Part shown: positions 26,811 to 36,317 of the stretch, piece after piece | Position numbering within the stretch: the first letter of the stretch is position 1 | How the letters are laid out: every line of letters starts with the position of its first letter | Assembly: GCA_903929135.1 (NCBI GenBank) | Contig: CAIYTH010000057.1 | Coordinates: 1-64,000, forward strand | DNA length: 64,000 nt | Direction: 5' to 3' | From: an uncultured Chlorobiales bacterium | GTDB taxonomy: Bacteria; Bacteroidota; Chlorobiia; Chlorobiales; Chlorobiaceae | Position numbers and translations under genes: made by a program | Notes under the pieces: model-generated | What the model saw: the letters and a program-made list of their open reading frames with translations, nothing else | What the model was told of the DNA's origin: nothing | The model's database searches: none

Positions 26811-27536
26811 ATGAGCAGTTCAAAAGAAACCGCAAAGTCCCTGATCCAGTCAAAGTCGCGGTCATCGATCAGGACCATGTTCGACGAGGTGGCGCCAACG
26901 TACGACTTCCTCAACCACCTGCTCAGCCTCGGCATCGACAACTACTGGCGTGCTACGGCCTCATCGAAGGCCAGGAAGCTCCTGTCTGCGGTCCGCGAGC
27001 CGAAAATCCTCGACGTGGCGACCGGAACCGGCGACCTTGCAGCCTCGATGGCGAAGATACCCGGAGCAAAAGTCACGGGCTTCGACCTTTCACCCGAAAT
27101 GCTGGCCATCGCCCGGAAAAAGTACCCGTCGATCGAATTCATCGAAGGCTTCGCTGAAAAACTGCCTTTCAGCGATTCGAGCTTCAACGCGGTCAGCGCA
27201 GGTTTCGGCGTCAGGAACTTCGAGAACCTCGAACAGGGCATGCGCGAGTTCCAGCGCGTGCTGAAGCCGGGCGGCTGCGCCCTGATCATCGAGCCGATGA
27301 TCCCGCGCAATGCCGTCATGAAAAGCCTCTACCTGATCTATTTCAAAAAGGTGCTGCCGAAGATCGCCGGCCTGTTCAGCAAATCCTCCTTCGCCTACGA
27401 CTACCTGCCGAACTCGGTGGAACAGTTCCCGCAGACCGAGGCCTTCACGTCGATTCTGAAAAAGGCCGGATTCAGGAAGGCCGAATACCATCCGATGACG
27501 TTCGAGACCTCGATACTCTACATCGCCACGAAATAG
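26811..27536 (+). CDS. menG: Demethylmenaquinone C-methyltransferase
   Basis: The 241-residue SAM-dependent methyltransferase of the UbiE/MenG family has the N-terminal motif [24 protein letters not shown]-binding [12 protein letters not shown], and the family signatures [19 protein letters not shown] and [11 protein letters not shown]. It ends in [10 protein letters not shown]. Green sulfur bacteria use menaquinone-type quinones, so MenG activity is the natural assignment. Confidence 0.94.
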   Translation: MSSSKETAKSLIQSKSRSSIRTMFDEVAPTYDFLNHLLSLGIDNYWRATASSKARKLLSAVREPKILDVATGTGDLAASMAKIPGAKVTGFDLSPEMLAIARKKYPSIEFIEGFAEKLPFSDSSFNAVSAGFGVRNFENLEQGMREFQRVLKPGGCALIIEPMIPRNAVMKSLYLIYFKKVLPKIAGLFSKSSFAYDYLPNSVEQFPQTEAFTSILKKAGFRKAEYHPMTFETSILYIATK

Positions 27537-27546
27537 GGGTATCGGT

Positions 27547-27984
27547 TCACCTCACCAGCGCGAACGAGCCTTCGAACTTCACCGCCACACCCCCTTCGGC
27601 GTTGATGACCGCATGAATGACCATTTTGGCCTTGCCTGTCCGGCTGTAGGTGCCGAGAAACTCCCCGAAAACCTCATCGGAGGGCATGGTGCCGGTCGCG
27701 ACGATATCCCCGGTGACAGGCCGAAGGTACTCGACGTTCCCCTTGCGGATCACGATGCTCCCCTTGACGCCTGCCTCCCTGAGCCTCAGGTAGAGGAGGC
27801 CCCACGAGGAGAGTACGGCCGCGATGTACAGGCTGCCGCCGAACGCCGTGCCGAGGTGGTTGAAGTTGTTGGCAAGGGGCGCGACGATCGTCAGCTCCTT
27901 ACCGGTGTATCGCTCGACGATAATGCCCATGGCCTGCGTCAGCGGGATGGCCTTGCCGAGGATCTCCTGGAGTTTCTGTTCCAT
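27547..27984 (-). CDS. Hot-dog fold thioesterase-like protein (YiiD C-terminal family)
   Basis: The 145-residue protein has the hot-dog segments VERYTGKELTIVAPLANNFNHLGTAFGGSLYIAAVL (central helix with the Gly-rich lead), GSIVIRKGNVEYLRPVTGDIVATG and KAKMVIHAVINAEGGVAVKFEGSFAL. It is similar to the thioesterase domain found at the end of YiiD/FabY. The substrate is unknown. I chose the ATG at 27984 (MEQKLQEILGKAI); the longer frame overlaps the LOG gene. It faces menG convergently, with only ten bases between the stops. Confidence 0.8.
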   Translation of the reverse strand: MEQKLQEILGKAIPLTQAMGIIVERYTGKELTIVAPLANNFNHLGTAFGGSLYIAAVLSSWGLLYLRLREAGVKGSIVIRKGNVEYLRPVTGDIVATGTMPSDEVFGEFLGTYSRTGKAKMVIHAVINAEGGVAVKFEGSFALVR

Positions 27985-28015
27985 GATGCCTTTTGCAATC
28001 AGTTGGTTGTCCGGT

Positions 28016-28645
28016 TCAGGGGAACGCAAGTCCCGGAAGGTCTCCCCGGTACCGGGAGTAATTGGTGCAGACGTGATCGGACTCCGGCCGGTCCTTGTGG
28101 ATCCTGACGATCAGGTCGACCACCTGGGAGGGTTCCAGGACATGGAAGATCATGTGCATGTCACTCCTGTCGAAGAGATTCCTGCCCATGACCTCAGTTT
28201 CGAGCCACTGCAGCAGTCCGGTCCAGATCTCGCCGTAGAGGATGATCGGTGTTTCGCAGATCTGCTGCACCTGCACGAGCTGCCAGGTGTAGAAGAATTC
28301 GAGCAGGGTCCCGACTCCGCCCGGGGCCACGACCACCGCATCGGTAATTGCCATGAAGGTATCGAGACGGTTGCTGAAGCGCTCGAACTCCGCCTTGATG
28401 TCGAGGAAGGGGTTCGAATGCTGTTCGCTCGCCAGCTTGATGTTGAGCCCGATCGACTTCCCCCCGTTGGTAACGCTCTTCGAGCCGGAGTTGGCCGCCT
28501 GCATCAGGCCAGGACCCCCGCCTGTCACGATATCGAAACCTTCAGCAGCCAGCCCCTTGGCGATGGCGTAGACATCCCGGTACTGCTCGTCCCCTTCGCT
28601 GATCCTTGCCGACCCGAAGATCGCCACCCTGTATTTCGCATCCAT
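28016..28645 (-). CDS. LOG-family protein (TIGR00730-like Rossmann fold)
   Basis: The 209-residue protein has the Rossmann motif [16 protein letters not shown], the LOG motifs [13 protein letters not shown] and [15 protein letters not shown], and a C-terminal helix. Members include cytokinin-activating phosphoribohydrolases (LOG, releasing bases from nucleoside monophosphates) and a broader group often misnamed lysine decarboxylase. Nucleotide hydrolysis is the best supported guess. Confidence 0.88.
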   Translation of the reverse strand: MDAKYRVAIFGSARISEGDEQYRDVYAIAKGLAAEGFDIVTGGGPGLMQAANSGSKSVTNGGKSIGLNIKLASEQHSNPFLDIKAEFERFSNRLDTFMAITDAVVVAPGGVGTLLEFFYTWQLVQVQQICETPIILYGEIWTGLLQWLETEVMGRNLFDRSDMHMIFHVLEPSQVVDLIVRIHKDRPESDHVCTNYSRYRGDLPGLAFP

Positions 28646-28799
28646 GAATTAGAATATTTAGTGGGAATTCGCGCATCACTGTTGGTTCGAGGCAAGGCGG
28701 ATGGAGCGCAGAAACCGGAGCGTATCCCGAGAAGTCGGGAAGGATTTCGAGCACCACCCAATGCAGCAATCGAATCGCGCAAAAGCTTTTCAGAGGTGA
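28646..28799. other. Gap with possible dispersed repeat
   Basis: There is no gene here. The stretch has the look of a dispersed extragenic element (AAGGCGGATGGAGCGCAGAA ... GCACCACCCAATGCAGC) that I associate with repeats in this group. No second copy is in the window, so this cannot be confirmed here. Confidence 0.3.
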
Positions 28800-30821
28800 C
28801 TAAAGCATGGCTTCGAACTCATCTTCGCCGATCACCCTGACGCCGAGCTTCCGTGCCTTGTCGAGCTTGCTGCCGGCATCGCTGCCTGCCACCACAAGTC
28901 CGGTCTTTTTGCTCACCGAGGTGACGACTCGCCCCCCACGTTCGAGCACCAGTTCCGATGCTGCCTGGCGGTCGTAGCGTTCGAGTCCGCCGGTGAAAAT
29001 CACGCTGAGCCCCTCGAAATTGCGGTTCACGAGCGATTTCGGCGCCTCTGCCTGCAACGGCAACCCGGCTTCGGCAAGCCTGGCGATCATGTCGTTCACC
29101 CAGGGACGGGCAAAGTACTCCCTGATGCTCCGGGCAATCACCGGGCCGATATCCGGCACGGCGGCCAGCTCCTCCTCCCCGGTTTCGCGCAGGCGTTCGA
29201 GGGATGGGCAGGCCTGGGCGAGCTCCCTTGCCGTGGCACGACCGACATGCCGGATGCCGAGGGCATAGAGCAATCGTTCATAGCCGCGTTTCCTGCTTTC
29301 GGCGAGCGCCTCCAGGAGGTTGCCGGCCGATTTCGCCCCCATCCTCTCAAGGCTTTCAAGCTGCTCTCCGGTAAGTCGGTACAGGTCGCCGGGATCGTCG
29401 ATCATGCCCCGGTCGACGAGCTGTGCCACGAGCGATTCGCCGAGGTTCTGGATGTCCATGGCGTTGCGGGAGGCGAAATGCAGGATGCGGCCGCGTTTCT
29501 GGGCCGGGCATCCCGATTCGTCGGGACAGTAGAAGCTGACCTCCCCTTCGGGACGCACGAGCGAGGCACCGCATGCAGGGCACACCTCCGGCACATCGAT
29601 GGCGACGGTGCCGGGCGGGCGTTCGTCGAGCACCACCGCAACCACCTTGGGAATGACCTCCCCGGACTTTTCGATCGTGACATGGTCGCCGATCCGGACG
29701 CCGAGCCGATCGATCTCGTCGAAATTGTGCAGTGTGGAACGTGACACGGTCGAACCGGCAAGACGCACCGGCACAAGCTCGGCAACCGGTGTGATGGTGC
29801 CCAGCCTGCCGACCTGGAACACCACGTCCCGCAGCACGGTCCTGGCCTGCTGCGCCGCGTACTTGTAGGCGATGGCCCAGCGCGGGCTCTTGGCCGTGGC
29901 GCCGAGGCGGTCCCAGAGGGAGACGTCGTTCAGCTTCAGCACCACGCCGTCTGTCTCGTAGGGCAGCGCCCACCGCTTTTCGGACCACTCCCCGATGAAC
30001 CCCGAAATCTCCTCCACCCCCCTGCAGAGCCGATAGTTCCTGCCGGTCATGAACCCCATGGATTCAAGCTGCTGCAATCGCCGGAGCTGGGGCATGGCCT
30101 CATCTTCGAGCCCCTTGAGGAAGTAAGCCACAAAAGACATTTTCCGGCGCGCCACCTCAGAGGAGTCCTGCAGCTTGAGCGTTCCGGCAGTGGCGTTCCT
30201 CGGGTTGGCAAAGCGATCCTCCTCGGGCCGGTCTTCGTTCAGCTTTCCGAAATCCTCTTTCCGCATGAACACCTCGCCTCGTACTTCGATCTCGCTGCCT
30301 GCACTTCCGAAAAGAGGCCCCCCGGGCATGACGATGCTCAGGGGCACCGTCGGAATGGTCCGGAGGTTGACCGTGATGTCGTCTCCCCTTGTTCCGTCGC
30401 CTCGGGTCGAACCGCGCACCAGGATTCCGTCGCGGTACAGCAGGCTTACAGCGACGCCGTCGAACTTCAGCTCGGCGACGAACTCGGGGGCTTTACCGCC
30501 CTCGGCTTCGACGAGCTTCTCCACACGACGGCAGAAATCGGCAACCTCTTCGACCGAATAGGTATTGGCAAGGCTGAGCATGGGCTCCCGGTGGATGACC
30601 GGCGGAAACTCCCTGGTGATCTCGCCGCCGACCCGCTGCGAGGGACTGTCGGGTGTCGCCAGGTCGGGGAACTCCCTCTCGATCCCGACGAGCCGTTCGA
30701 GCAGCCTGTCGAACTCGAAATCGGAAATGACCGGCCTTGCCTCGACATAATAGAGGCGGTTGTGCCGGTTGATCTCCTCCCTGAGCCGTTCAGCCTCCTG
30801 CTTCGCTTTTGCCTTGTCCAT
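28800..30821 (-). CDS. ligA: NAD-dependent DNA ligase
   Basis: The 673-residue protein has the full LigA architecture: an N-terminal Ia domain ([19 protein letters not shown]), the adenylation domain with the nucleotidyl Lys in [11 protein letters not shown], the OB fold, a four-Cys zinc finger (CPACG ... [10 protein letters not shown]), HhH motifs ([20 protein letters not shown] and [11 protein letters not shown]), and a C-terminal BRCT domain ([13 protein letters not shown] ... [19 protein letters not shown]). It seals nicks in replication and repair. It follows cruA by three bases. Confidence 0.97.
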   Translation of the reverse strand: MDKAKAKQEAERLREEINRHNRLYYVEARPVISDFEFDRLLERLVGIEREFPDLATPDSPSQRVGGEITREFPPVIHREPMLSLANTYSVEEVADFCRRVEKLVEAEGGKAPEFVAELKFDGVAVSLLYRDGILVRGSTRGDGTRGDDITVNLRTIPTVPLSIVMPGGPLFGSAGSEIEVRGEVFMRKEDFGKLNEDRPEEDRFANPRNATAGTLKLQDSSEVARRKMSFVAYFLKGLEDEAMPQLRRLQQLESMGFMTGRNYRLCRGVEEISGFIGEWSEKRWALPYETDGVVLKLNDVSLWDRLGATAKSPRWAIAYKYAAQQARTVLRDVVFQVGRLGTITPVAELVPVRLAGSTVSRSTLHNFDEIDRLGVRIGDHVTIEKSGEVIPKVVAVVLDERPPGTVAIDVPEVCPACGASLVRPEGEVSFYCPDESGCPAQKRGRILHFASRNAMDIQNLGESLVAQLVDRGMIDDPGDLYRLTGEQLESLERMGAKSAGNLLEALAESRKRGYERLLYALGIRHVGRATARELAQACPSLERLRETGEEELAAVPDIGPVIARSIREYFARPWVNDMIARLAEAGLPLQAEAPKSLVNRNFEGLSVIFTGGLERYDRQAASELVLERGGRVVTSVSKKTGLVVAGSDAGSKLDKARKLGVRVIGEDEFEAML

Positions 30822-30824
30822 CGC

Positions 30825-32387
30825 TCAGGAGTGCTTTGTTGACGGCGACATGGCCCAGCCGGCAAGATTCCTGAGGAACCCGACCGACCCCTGGACGCCG
30901 AGCTTGTCCCAGGTGGCTTTCAGTATCCTCGGATAACGCCATGCCACACGGAGCATGACGGTGACCAGTTCGTCGAGCTTCAGCTCGTCCCGGAACATGG
31001 CCTGCCGGTAACGGAGCGGAAGCGCGTCAAGCACGATCATCACCTCGTTCATGAGCTCGTTGACGAAATCGGGTTCGTCCGTGCGGGCGTCGAAGCACAT
31101 GTACTTCATGAGGTTTGCCATCGACGACACGTTGTGCTCGAAAGCGCTGACGCCGGCAAGCGTTTCCCTGTCGAGGGTTCCGTGACGCAGTGCCCTGTCG
31201 AGACCCGACGTCAGACGTTCAAGATTGCGAACCATCGACCCGAACCCGCAGAAGGTGAGCGGTGAAGCCAGCGAGGCCGCATCGCCGAGCAGGAGGATCC
31301 GGTCGTCTGAAACCACCCTCGTACACCCGGCGCCGTCATGGAAATAGGCAGGAATGATGCCGTAGACCGGTCGATGGATGGCAAACCCTGCACCGGGTTC
31401 CTTGTAGGTGGGCAGCTTGCGGAAATAGGTTTCGAACAGGCCGAGCAGCGATTTGTCGTTCGGCGAATCGACGCTGTCGTAGAAAAACAGGTAGGTGATG
31501 TACTCGTCGCCCTTTGCAGGGAACCCTTCCCAGATGAGCTGCCTGCCGCCGCCAGGGAAGATTTCGGCCGGTTCGGTGCTGGCCAGGATCTCGCCCACGT
31601 CGTAGTCGGCGTCCTCGAACCCGCTCGCGATGGTACCGACCGTCGGGCAGACGTGGGTCTGGGGCTGTCCCCTGTTGAGCTGCATGGCCACCGGGGAAAC
31701 GATGCCCATGGCATCGACCAGGACCTTCGCGCCGAACCTGAGCTGACTGCCATCGGGCCCCGCTGCCTCGACCTCCACATGGTCGGCAAAGCGGCTGCAG
31801 GAGATGAACGAGGTGCGGGCCATCACCTTCGAGCCTTCCGTTTCGAGCACCTTGCGCATGGCCAGAGCGAGCAGCTTGTCGGCGTCGACGGCGCAATCGA
31901 GCACGCCGTCCATGAACAGTCGCTTCCGGCGGGCCTCCGGTACGTGGAACTCCACCCATCCGGTCCTGTAGCTCCTCAGAATGAACGAATCGAGCTCTTC
32001 GATGGTGAAAACGCCGGTATCGGCCAGGCGATGCAGCTCGCTCCGCGAAATATTCCAGTCACGGGTCGAGCGCGCGGGTTCGCCGCGGTCGATCACCAGC
32101 ACCCGGTACCCGTAACGTTTCGCCATGACGGCCGCATGCAGCATGCCGAGCGTGCCTCCGGCATAGAGGATGTCAAAGCTGCCCGAGAGCTCCGCCTCCG
32201 CAGCAGGCCGCTCCCCTTCCCTGACCACCTCCGGCACCGGGCAGTCGAGCTGCTCCCAGTAGCGGTCGATCGCCAGGAGTGCCCGGAGATGCTCCTCGCC
32301 GCCTTCGATAGCGCTGAAGTTGCCGTAGACGAGGGGATGCGTAAGCCTGATCTGTTCGAGCATGGATGGTGTTGGCGATGGGTTCAT
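30825..32387 (-). CDS. cruA: CruA-type lycopene cyclase
   Basis: The 520-residue FAD-dependent protein has the CruA/CruP hallmark [20 protein letters not shown] followed by [23 protein letters not shown], and later [21 protein letters not shown]. These match the fourth family of lycopene cyclases, first defined with CruA of Chlorobaculum tepidum; it would make gamma-carotene on the way to chlorobactene. Geranylgeranyl-reductase-like flavoproteins are the alternative, but the WNIS motif argues for CruA. Its start overlaps the stop of the upstream ATPase gene by four bases. Confidence 0.85.
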   Translation of the reverse strand: MNPSPTPSMLEQIRLTHPLVYGNFSAIEGGEEHLRALLAIDRYWEQLDCPVPEVVREGERPAAEAELSGSFDILYAGGTLGMLHAAVMAKRYGYRVLVIDRGEPARSTRDWNISRSELHRLADTGVFTIEELDSFILRSYRTGWVEFHVPEARRKRLFMDGVLDCAVDADKLLALAMRKVLETEGSKVMARTSFISCSRFADHVEVEAAGPDGSQLRFGAKVLVDAMGIVSPVAMQLNRGQPQTHVCPTVGTIASGFEDADYDVGEILASTEPAEIFPGGGRQLIWEGFPAKGDEYITYLFFYDSVDSPNDKSLLGLFETYFRKLPTYKEPGAGFAIHRPVYGIIPAYFHDGAGCTRVVSDDRILLLGDAASLASPLTFCGFGSMVRNLERLTSGLDRALRHGTLDRETLAGVSAFEHNVSSMANLMKYMCFDARTDEPDFVNELMNEVMIVLDALPLRYRQAMFRDELKLDELVTVMLRVAWRYPRILKATWDKLGVQGSVGFLRNLAGWAMSPSTKHS

Positions 32388-33097
32388 GCCTCGGCCGCAT
32401 GATTCATGAGCGAATCGCTTGCGATCATGCCGTCCACGAGGTGGATGCGTCGTTTCGCCCTGTTGGCGAAATCTTCGTCGTGTGTCACGACGATCACCGT
32501 CTGGGACAGCTCCCTGTTGAGCCGGTCAAACAGCTGATAGACATTGTCCGCCGACTTCGTATCGAGGTTTCCGGTCGGTTCGTCGCCGAGCAGCACCTTC
32601 GGTTCGTTGGCCAGCGCCCTGGCGATGGCCACACGCTGCTGCTGGCCTCCGGAAAGCTGGTTCGGCTTGTTGGTGTACTTGTTCTCCAGTCCGACCACAT
32701 CGAGCAGTTTCATCGCCCGATCGCGGATCTCTTTTCGCGTGTATTTCCGGCGGATCAGCATAGGCAGGCTCACATTCTCCACCGCATTGAACTCGGGCAG
32801 CAGGAAATGGAACTGGTAGATGAAGCCGATCTTCTCGTTCCTGATCTCGGTCATCTCCGCTTCCCCGGTTTCCGTGATATCCTGACCGTCCAGCCAGACC
32901 CGGCCGAAGGTCGGTTTGTCGAGACCTCCCATGATGTAGAGCAGGGTCGATTTCCCCGATCCGGATGGACCGGTGATGGCCACGAACTCACCCTTGAAAA
33001 TTTCGAGCGACAGGTTGGGAATGATCGTCTGCCGGACATCTCTTGAAAGTTCGAGCTCCTTGCGGATGCCTTCGAGACGGAGGATCGTTTCAGCCAT
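32384..33097 (-). CDS. lolD: ABC transporter ATPase of the LolD/MacB family
   Basis: The 237-residue protein has Walker [11 protein letters not shown]-loop [16 protein letters not shown], signature [16 protein letters not shown], Walker [13 protein letters not shown] and H-loop [19 protein letters not shown] and the '[11 protein letters not shown]' form are typical of LolD and relatives. No LolC/E-type permease is beside it. It heads a compact lolD-cruA-ligA run on the minus strand. Confidence 0.85.
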   Translation of the reverse strand: MAETILRLEGIRKELELSRDVRQTIIPNLSLEIFKGEFVAITGPSGSGKSTLLYIMGGLDKPTFGRVWLDGQDITETGEAEMTEIRNEKIGFIYQFHFLLPEFNAVENVSLPMLIRRKYTRKEIRDRAMKLLDVVGLENKYTNKPNQLSGGQQQRVAIARALANEPKVLLGDEPTGNLDTKSADNVYQLFDRLNRELSQTVIVVTHDEDFANRAKRRIHLVDGMIASDSLMNHAAEA

Positions 33098-33290
33098 CGG
33101 CCAGGGTTTCGTTCTGCTTCAGGAATTTGCTTTCCGGTAAGTTCAGACCCGGTTGACAACCGGATTCGAACCTCCTCAAGTATAACAAAAAAGCCCCGAA
33201 TGACGGTATCCTATCGGCATGCAATTCATCAAGAACGCCCCTCGCGACGCCGTCGAGGGAGAGGGAGGCAGATTTACCGGCAGAGGAAGT

Positions 33291-34346
33291 TCAGAGCAGC
33301 AGATTGAAAAGGTACCCCACGATCATGATGCCTGTGGCCACAACGCCGGCAAATACGGCGATCAGGCGGGGTTTGAGCACCTTTCTGAGGATGATCATTT
33401 CCGGGGCGGAGAGCGCGATGACGCTCATCATGAAGGCCATTGTCGTACCCAGAGCGGCGCCCTTGCCGAGAAGAGCCTCGACCACCGGCAGGATGCCTGC
33501 GGCGTTCGAGTACATCGGCACACCTATAAGTACGGCGACCGGCACGGCCCACCACTCGTCCCGCCCCATGAGCGAAGCCATGAAGTTCTGGGGGACATAG
33601 CCGTGGATGCCTGCACCCAATCCGACGCCGATGACGATGTAGAGCCATACACGACCGACGATCTCCCGCACATGCCTGGCTCCCCCGCTGAAACGTCGCG
33701 GCCAGGAGAGGGATTCAGCTTCGTAATCATCGACAGACGCGCTGTTCTGGATTTGCTGCACCCACTCCTCGAGATACCTCTCCATCTTCAGCTTTCCGAT
33801 CGCGACTCCTGAGACGACAGCGACCATGAGCCCCATCGCCATGTAGAGCAATGCCACCCGCCAGCCGAACATGCCGAAAAGCAGCGCAAGGGCAACCTCG
33901 TTGACCATCGGCGCCGACACGAGGAACGAAAAGGTGACGCCCAGGGGTACGCCGGCCTGCAGGAAACCGATGAACAGGGGCACGGCCGAGCAGGAGCAGA
34001 ACGGCGTCACGACGCCGAGCGCCGCAGCCATCAGGTTGCCGACCCCCTCCCTCCTTCCGGAAAGCAGTGCCCTGGTGCGTTCGGCTGAGATAAAGGTATG
34101 GACCACCCCCATCAGGAATACGACGGCGACCAGCAGCAGCAGCACCTTCGGCGCTTCGTACAGGAAAAAACGGAGTGCCTCGCCGAAAGAGGTTGCCCTG
34201 CTCAAACCGAACAGGCCGACAAGAAAATCGGCAGCCTCTTCCAGGTGCAGATAGGTATACGCCCAGAGCGCAGCGGAGACGACAAGCCCCGCCGCCCATC
34301 CTGCGGCTGGCGACTTCAGGCCGCCATCTGCCCGGACCTCCCCCAT
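33291..34346 (-). CDS. UPF0718 (DUF318/ArsP-like) permease
   Basis: The membrane protein of about 351 residues has roughly eight hydrophobic helices and the conserved Cys motif PFCSCSAVPLFIGFLQAGVPLG. It also has VSAPMVNEVALALLFGMFGW and a second half repeating the pattern (VPMYSNAAGILPVVEALLGKGAALGT). The family includes ArsP, which exports trivalent organoarsenicals. A polar cytoplasmic loop (EEWVQQIQNSASVDDYEAES) joins the halves. The operon with an ArsR regulator and a small thioredoxin supports a metalloid or thiol-reactive substrate. The start is uncertain: 34346 leaves a four-base gap to the upstream gene, while 34391 would overlap it by 41. Confidence 0.82.
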   Translation of the reverse strand: MGEVRADGGLKSPAAGWAAGLVVSAALWAYTYLHLEEAADFLVGLFGLSRATSFGEALRFFLYEAPKVLLLLVAVVFLMGVVHTFISAERTRALLSGRREGVGNLMAAALGVVTPFCSCSAVPLFIGFLQAGVPLGVTFSFLVSAPMVNEVALALLFGMFGWRVALLYMAMGLMVAVVSGVAIGKLKMERYLEEWVQQIQNSASVDDYEAESLSWPRRFSGGARHVREIVGRVWLYIVIGVGLGAGIHGYVPQNFMASLMGRDEWWAVPVAVLIGVPMYSNAAGILPVVEALLGKGAALGTTMAFMMSVIALSAPEMIILRKVLKPRLIAVFAGVVATGIMIVGYLFNLLL

Positions 34347-34350
34347 CAGC

Positions 34351-34653
34351 TCAGCAGCAGGTTCCGTTGTGCCGTCCGGTGCCATTCGCATGGTCGCCGC
34401 AACAGCAGGAGTGCGGTTTTGCCGTCAGCATCTCCCTGATTTCGTCGTTCGAAGGCACTCGCCCCGAACAGAGCACTTTACCGTCAACCACGAGAGCAGG
34501 TGTCGACAGCACGCCGTACGCGACGATCTGCTGGATATCCTCGACCTTTTCAAGAACCGCCTCAATGCCCTCCGCTTCGATGACTGACTTGACCGCATCC
34601 GCAAGCTGGTTGCACTTCGCACAGCCGCTTCCGAGAATTTTGACCGTTTTCAT
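34351..34653 (-). CDS. Small thioredoxin-like redox disulfide protein
   Basis: The 100-residue protein has a thioredoxin fold with the active site GSGCAKCNQLADAV, a cis-Pro region (GVLSTPALVVDGKV) and the ending PSNDEIREML. It is of the 'redox-active disulfide protein 2' group that accompanies UPF0718 permeases. Unusually, the C-terminus is rich in Cys and His (SCCCGDHANGTGRHNGTCC), which could bind a soft metal ion; that is inference. It lies between the ArsR regulator and the permease. Confidence 0.85.
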   Translation of the reverse strand: MKTVKILGSGCAKCNQLADAVKSVIEAEGIEAVLEKVEDIQQIVAYGVLSTPALVVDGKVLCSGRVPSNDEIREMLTAKPHSCCCGDHANGTGRHNGTCC

Positions 34654-34679
34654 CTGGTGTTACCCCTTGTTTTTTGTTT

Positions 34680-34695
34680 ATCGCAAATGAACGAT
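34680..34695. promoter_or_regulatory. Candidate ArsR operator, site 2 (between arsR and thioredoxin gene)
   Basis: ATCG-CAAATGAA-CGAT is a 16-base palindrome whose outer four bases pair exactly. It has the same length and near-consensus (ATCGyAAATrwACGAT) as site 1 upstream of arsR. It lies 27 bases before the thioredoxin gene start, where an internal promoter could be controlled. Confidence 0.55.
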
Positions 34696-34716
34696 TTATC
34701 ATAAATAAAATGAAAA

Positions 34717-35049
34717 TCAGCAGCAGGATTTCCTGCATTGAGTCTCATCGAACAAGCTCCCGAAGAGTTCCTGTGCCATCCGCATCCGCTCCCTGTTGAT
34801 ACAGTAACGTACCTTCGGCGGATTGATCGCGCCCTGGATGAGGCCGGCTTCGAGCAGCGCCTTGAGATGCTGGGAAATGGTCGACTGCGCCATGGGAATG
34901 ACTCCGGTTAGCTCTCCGGTGAAGCAGCAGGACTCGCCGGCAAGCAGTTTCAGGATCTTGATCCTCACGGGATGGGAAAGCGCCTTCGCAACAAGGGCGA
35001 GTTCCTCCTCCTCCTTGCTGTATGGCACAGCTGCCATGGATCTCTTCAT
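34717..35049 (-). CDS. arsR: ArsR/SmtB-family transcriptional regulator
   Basis: The 110-residue winged-helix protein has ALSHPVRIKILKLLAGESCCFTGEL, the recognition helix MAQSTISQHLKALLEAGLI, and a wing. The adjacent Cys pair in GESCCF sits at the alpha3 position that binds As(III)/Sb(III) in ArsR (the ELCVC site), and the C-terminus has another Cys cluster (CRKSCC). This fits thiophilic metalloid sensing. It precedes the thioredoxin-permease genes and has a palindrome 18 bases upstream. Confidence 0.9.
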   Translation of the reverse strand: MKRSMAAVPYSKEEEELALVAKALSHPVRIKILKLLAGESCCFTGELTGVIPMAQSTISQHLKALLEAGLIQGAINPPKVRYCINRERMRMAQELFGSLFDETQCRKSCC

Positions 35050-35066
35050 CGCTCTTAATTTAGTTC

Positions 35067-35082
35067 ATCGTAAATATACGAT
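35067..35082. promoter_or_regulatory. Candidate ArsR operator, site 1
   Basis: ATCGTA-AATA-TACGAT is a perfect 6-bp-arm palindrome 18 bases upstream of the arsR ATG, in an AT-rich promoter region. ArsR-family operators typically have this size and symmetry. A second copy with the same outer ATCG/CGAT spacing at 34680-34695 strengthens the call. Confidence 0.65.
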
Positions 35083-35454
35083 AAGAAATCCAAACAAACT
35101 AAACCTTGCCGCCGGATGACCGGAAATGTCAAAGAGCATCATGAACGGAACGTTGATGGTTAATAAATAAAGTTTTCGTTATATTCAGATAAACATAACG
35201 CAACCAAAACAGGAACCGACTTTTTCGTAATAAAATTAATTTGGCTTTTCGGGATATAATTGATAATCTTAGGTGTTAAGATTATTTAACCTTATTTATT
35301 TAGGTTATTATTGAGAAATTGCCAAGGTTCCAAAATAAATCCCTTTCCCTCCATTGCAGGCGTCTTCCTTCAAAAAACCTGTAAATGACATGAAAGCATC
35401 GTCGACGCGATCGACGATATGGAGGATCCGACATAACGACTGCACTAGACTGAC
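35083..35454. other. AT-rich arsR-modD intergenic region with hairpins
   Basis: There is no convincing gene. After the ModE-type box (35177-35200) the leader to modD is about 255 bases long and holds two AT-rich palindromes: TAATCTTA-N5-TAAGATTA (35264-35284) and TAACCT-N9-AGGTTA (35287-35307). A 25-codon ORF starting near 35390 runs into modD out of frame and is probably not real. The long leader could carry post-transcriptional control. Confidence 0.45.
35177..35200. promoter_or_regulatory. ModE-type operator upstream of modDABC
   Basis: CGTTATAT-N8-ACATAACG matches the known ModE palindrome (CGTTATAT and ATATAACG halves) with an 8-base spacer. It lies about 255 bases upstream of modD and 128 bases upstream of divergent arsR. 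The downstream flank CAACCAAAAC resembles the flanks of the two boxes near 43.0 and 43.2 kb. Confidence 0.75.
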
Positions 35455-36312
35455 ATGCCCTATCTGATTCCTGACAACGATCTGGACCGCTTCATCGAAG
35501 AGGATATGCCCTATGGCGATCTGACGACGAGCCTGCTCGGTATCGGCGACGAGGAGGGAACCATCTCCTTCACATCGCGCGAAAAGACAGTCGCCTGCTG
35601 CACCGAAGAGGCTGGAAAAGTCCTCGGGAAGTGCGGTGCGAAGGTCTCCTTCGCATTGCCATCGGGAACTGCCGTCGGGGCCGGCACACTCCTCCTGCAG
35701 GCGGCAGGGTCGGCTGCCGCACTGCATGCGGGATGGAAGGTGGCGCTGAACCTCCTCGAGTACGCCTCAGGCATCGCGACAAGAACGGCTACGATCGTCG
35801 AAAAGGCCCGCGCCATGAATCCGGATATTGCCGTCGTAACCACGCGCAAATCATTTCCCGGTACCAGGAAAATCGCCATGAAGGCGATCATGGCCGGTGG
35901 CGCAATGCCGCATCGCCTCGGGCTCTCCGAATCGATTCTCGTCTTCAGACAGCACACCGTATTCCTGGGAGGGATCGAACCCTTTCTGGAAACCATATCC
36001 TCCCTGAAAAAGAGAGCGCCTGAACACAAGATCATCGTCGAAGCCGATACTTACGATGACGCGCTCCTGATCGCGAAGTCCGGGGTCGACGTCGTCCAGG
36101 TCGACAAGATGCCTGTTCCCGAACTTGCCGCGCTCGTCGCCGAAATCCGCCGGACATCTCCGGGAACCGCCATCTCGGCAGCAGGCGGCATCAACGTCGA
36201 CAACGCTGCCGCATACTCCTCGACGGGCATCGACATCATCGTGCTCTCCTCGGTCTATTTCGGCAAGCCTTCAGACATCTCAGCAGTCATCAACCACAAA
36301 CAAAAACCCTGA
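35455..36312 (+). CDS. modD: ModD, molybdenum-transport pyrophosphorylase-like protein
   Basis: The 285-residue protein resembles quinolinate phosphoribosyltransferase (NadC) but has the ModD hallmarks MPYGDLTTSLLGIG, TTRKSFPGTRKIAMKAIMAGGAMPHRLGLSESILVF and VDVVQVDKMP. ModD genes sit in molybdate transport operons, and their reaction is not established to my knowledge. It starts the modDABC operon; modA follows after five bases. Confidence 0.88.
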   Translation: MPYLIPDNDLDRFIEEDMPYGDLTTSLLGIGDEEGTISFTSREKTVACCTEEAGKVLGKCGAKVSFALPSGTAVGAGTLLLQAAGSAAALHAGWKVALNLLEYASGIATRTATIVEKARAMNPDIAVVTTRKSFPGTRKIAMKAIMAGGAMPHRLGLSESILVFRQHTVFLGGIEPFLETISSLKKRAPEHKIIVEADTYDDALLIAKSGVDVVQVDKMPVPELAALVAEIRRTSPGTAISAAGGINVDNAAAYSSTGIDIIVLSSVYFGKPSDISAVINHKQKP

Positions 36313-36317
36313 TCGCC

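Noticed and set aside
28525-28782. Short minus-strand frames upstream of the LOG gene
   Set aside because: They run through repeat-like noncoding DNA and overlap the true gene out of frame.
33155-33175. GGTTCGAATCCG on the minus strand, like a tRNA T-arm
   Set aside because: The flanking bases do not make a 5-bp T stem, and no acceptor, D or anticodon arm can be built around it.
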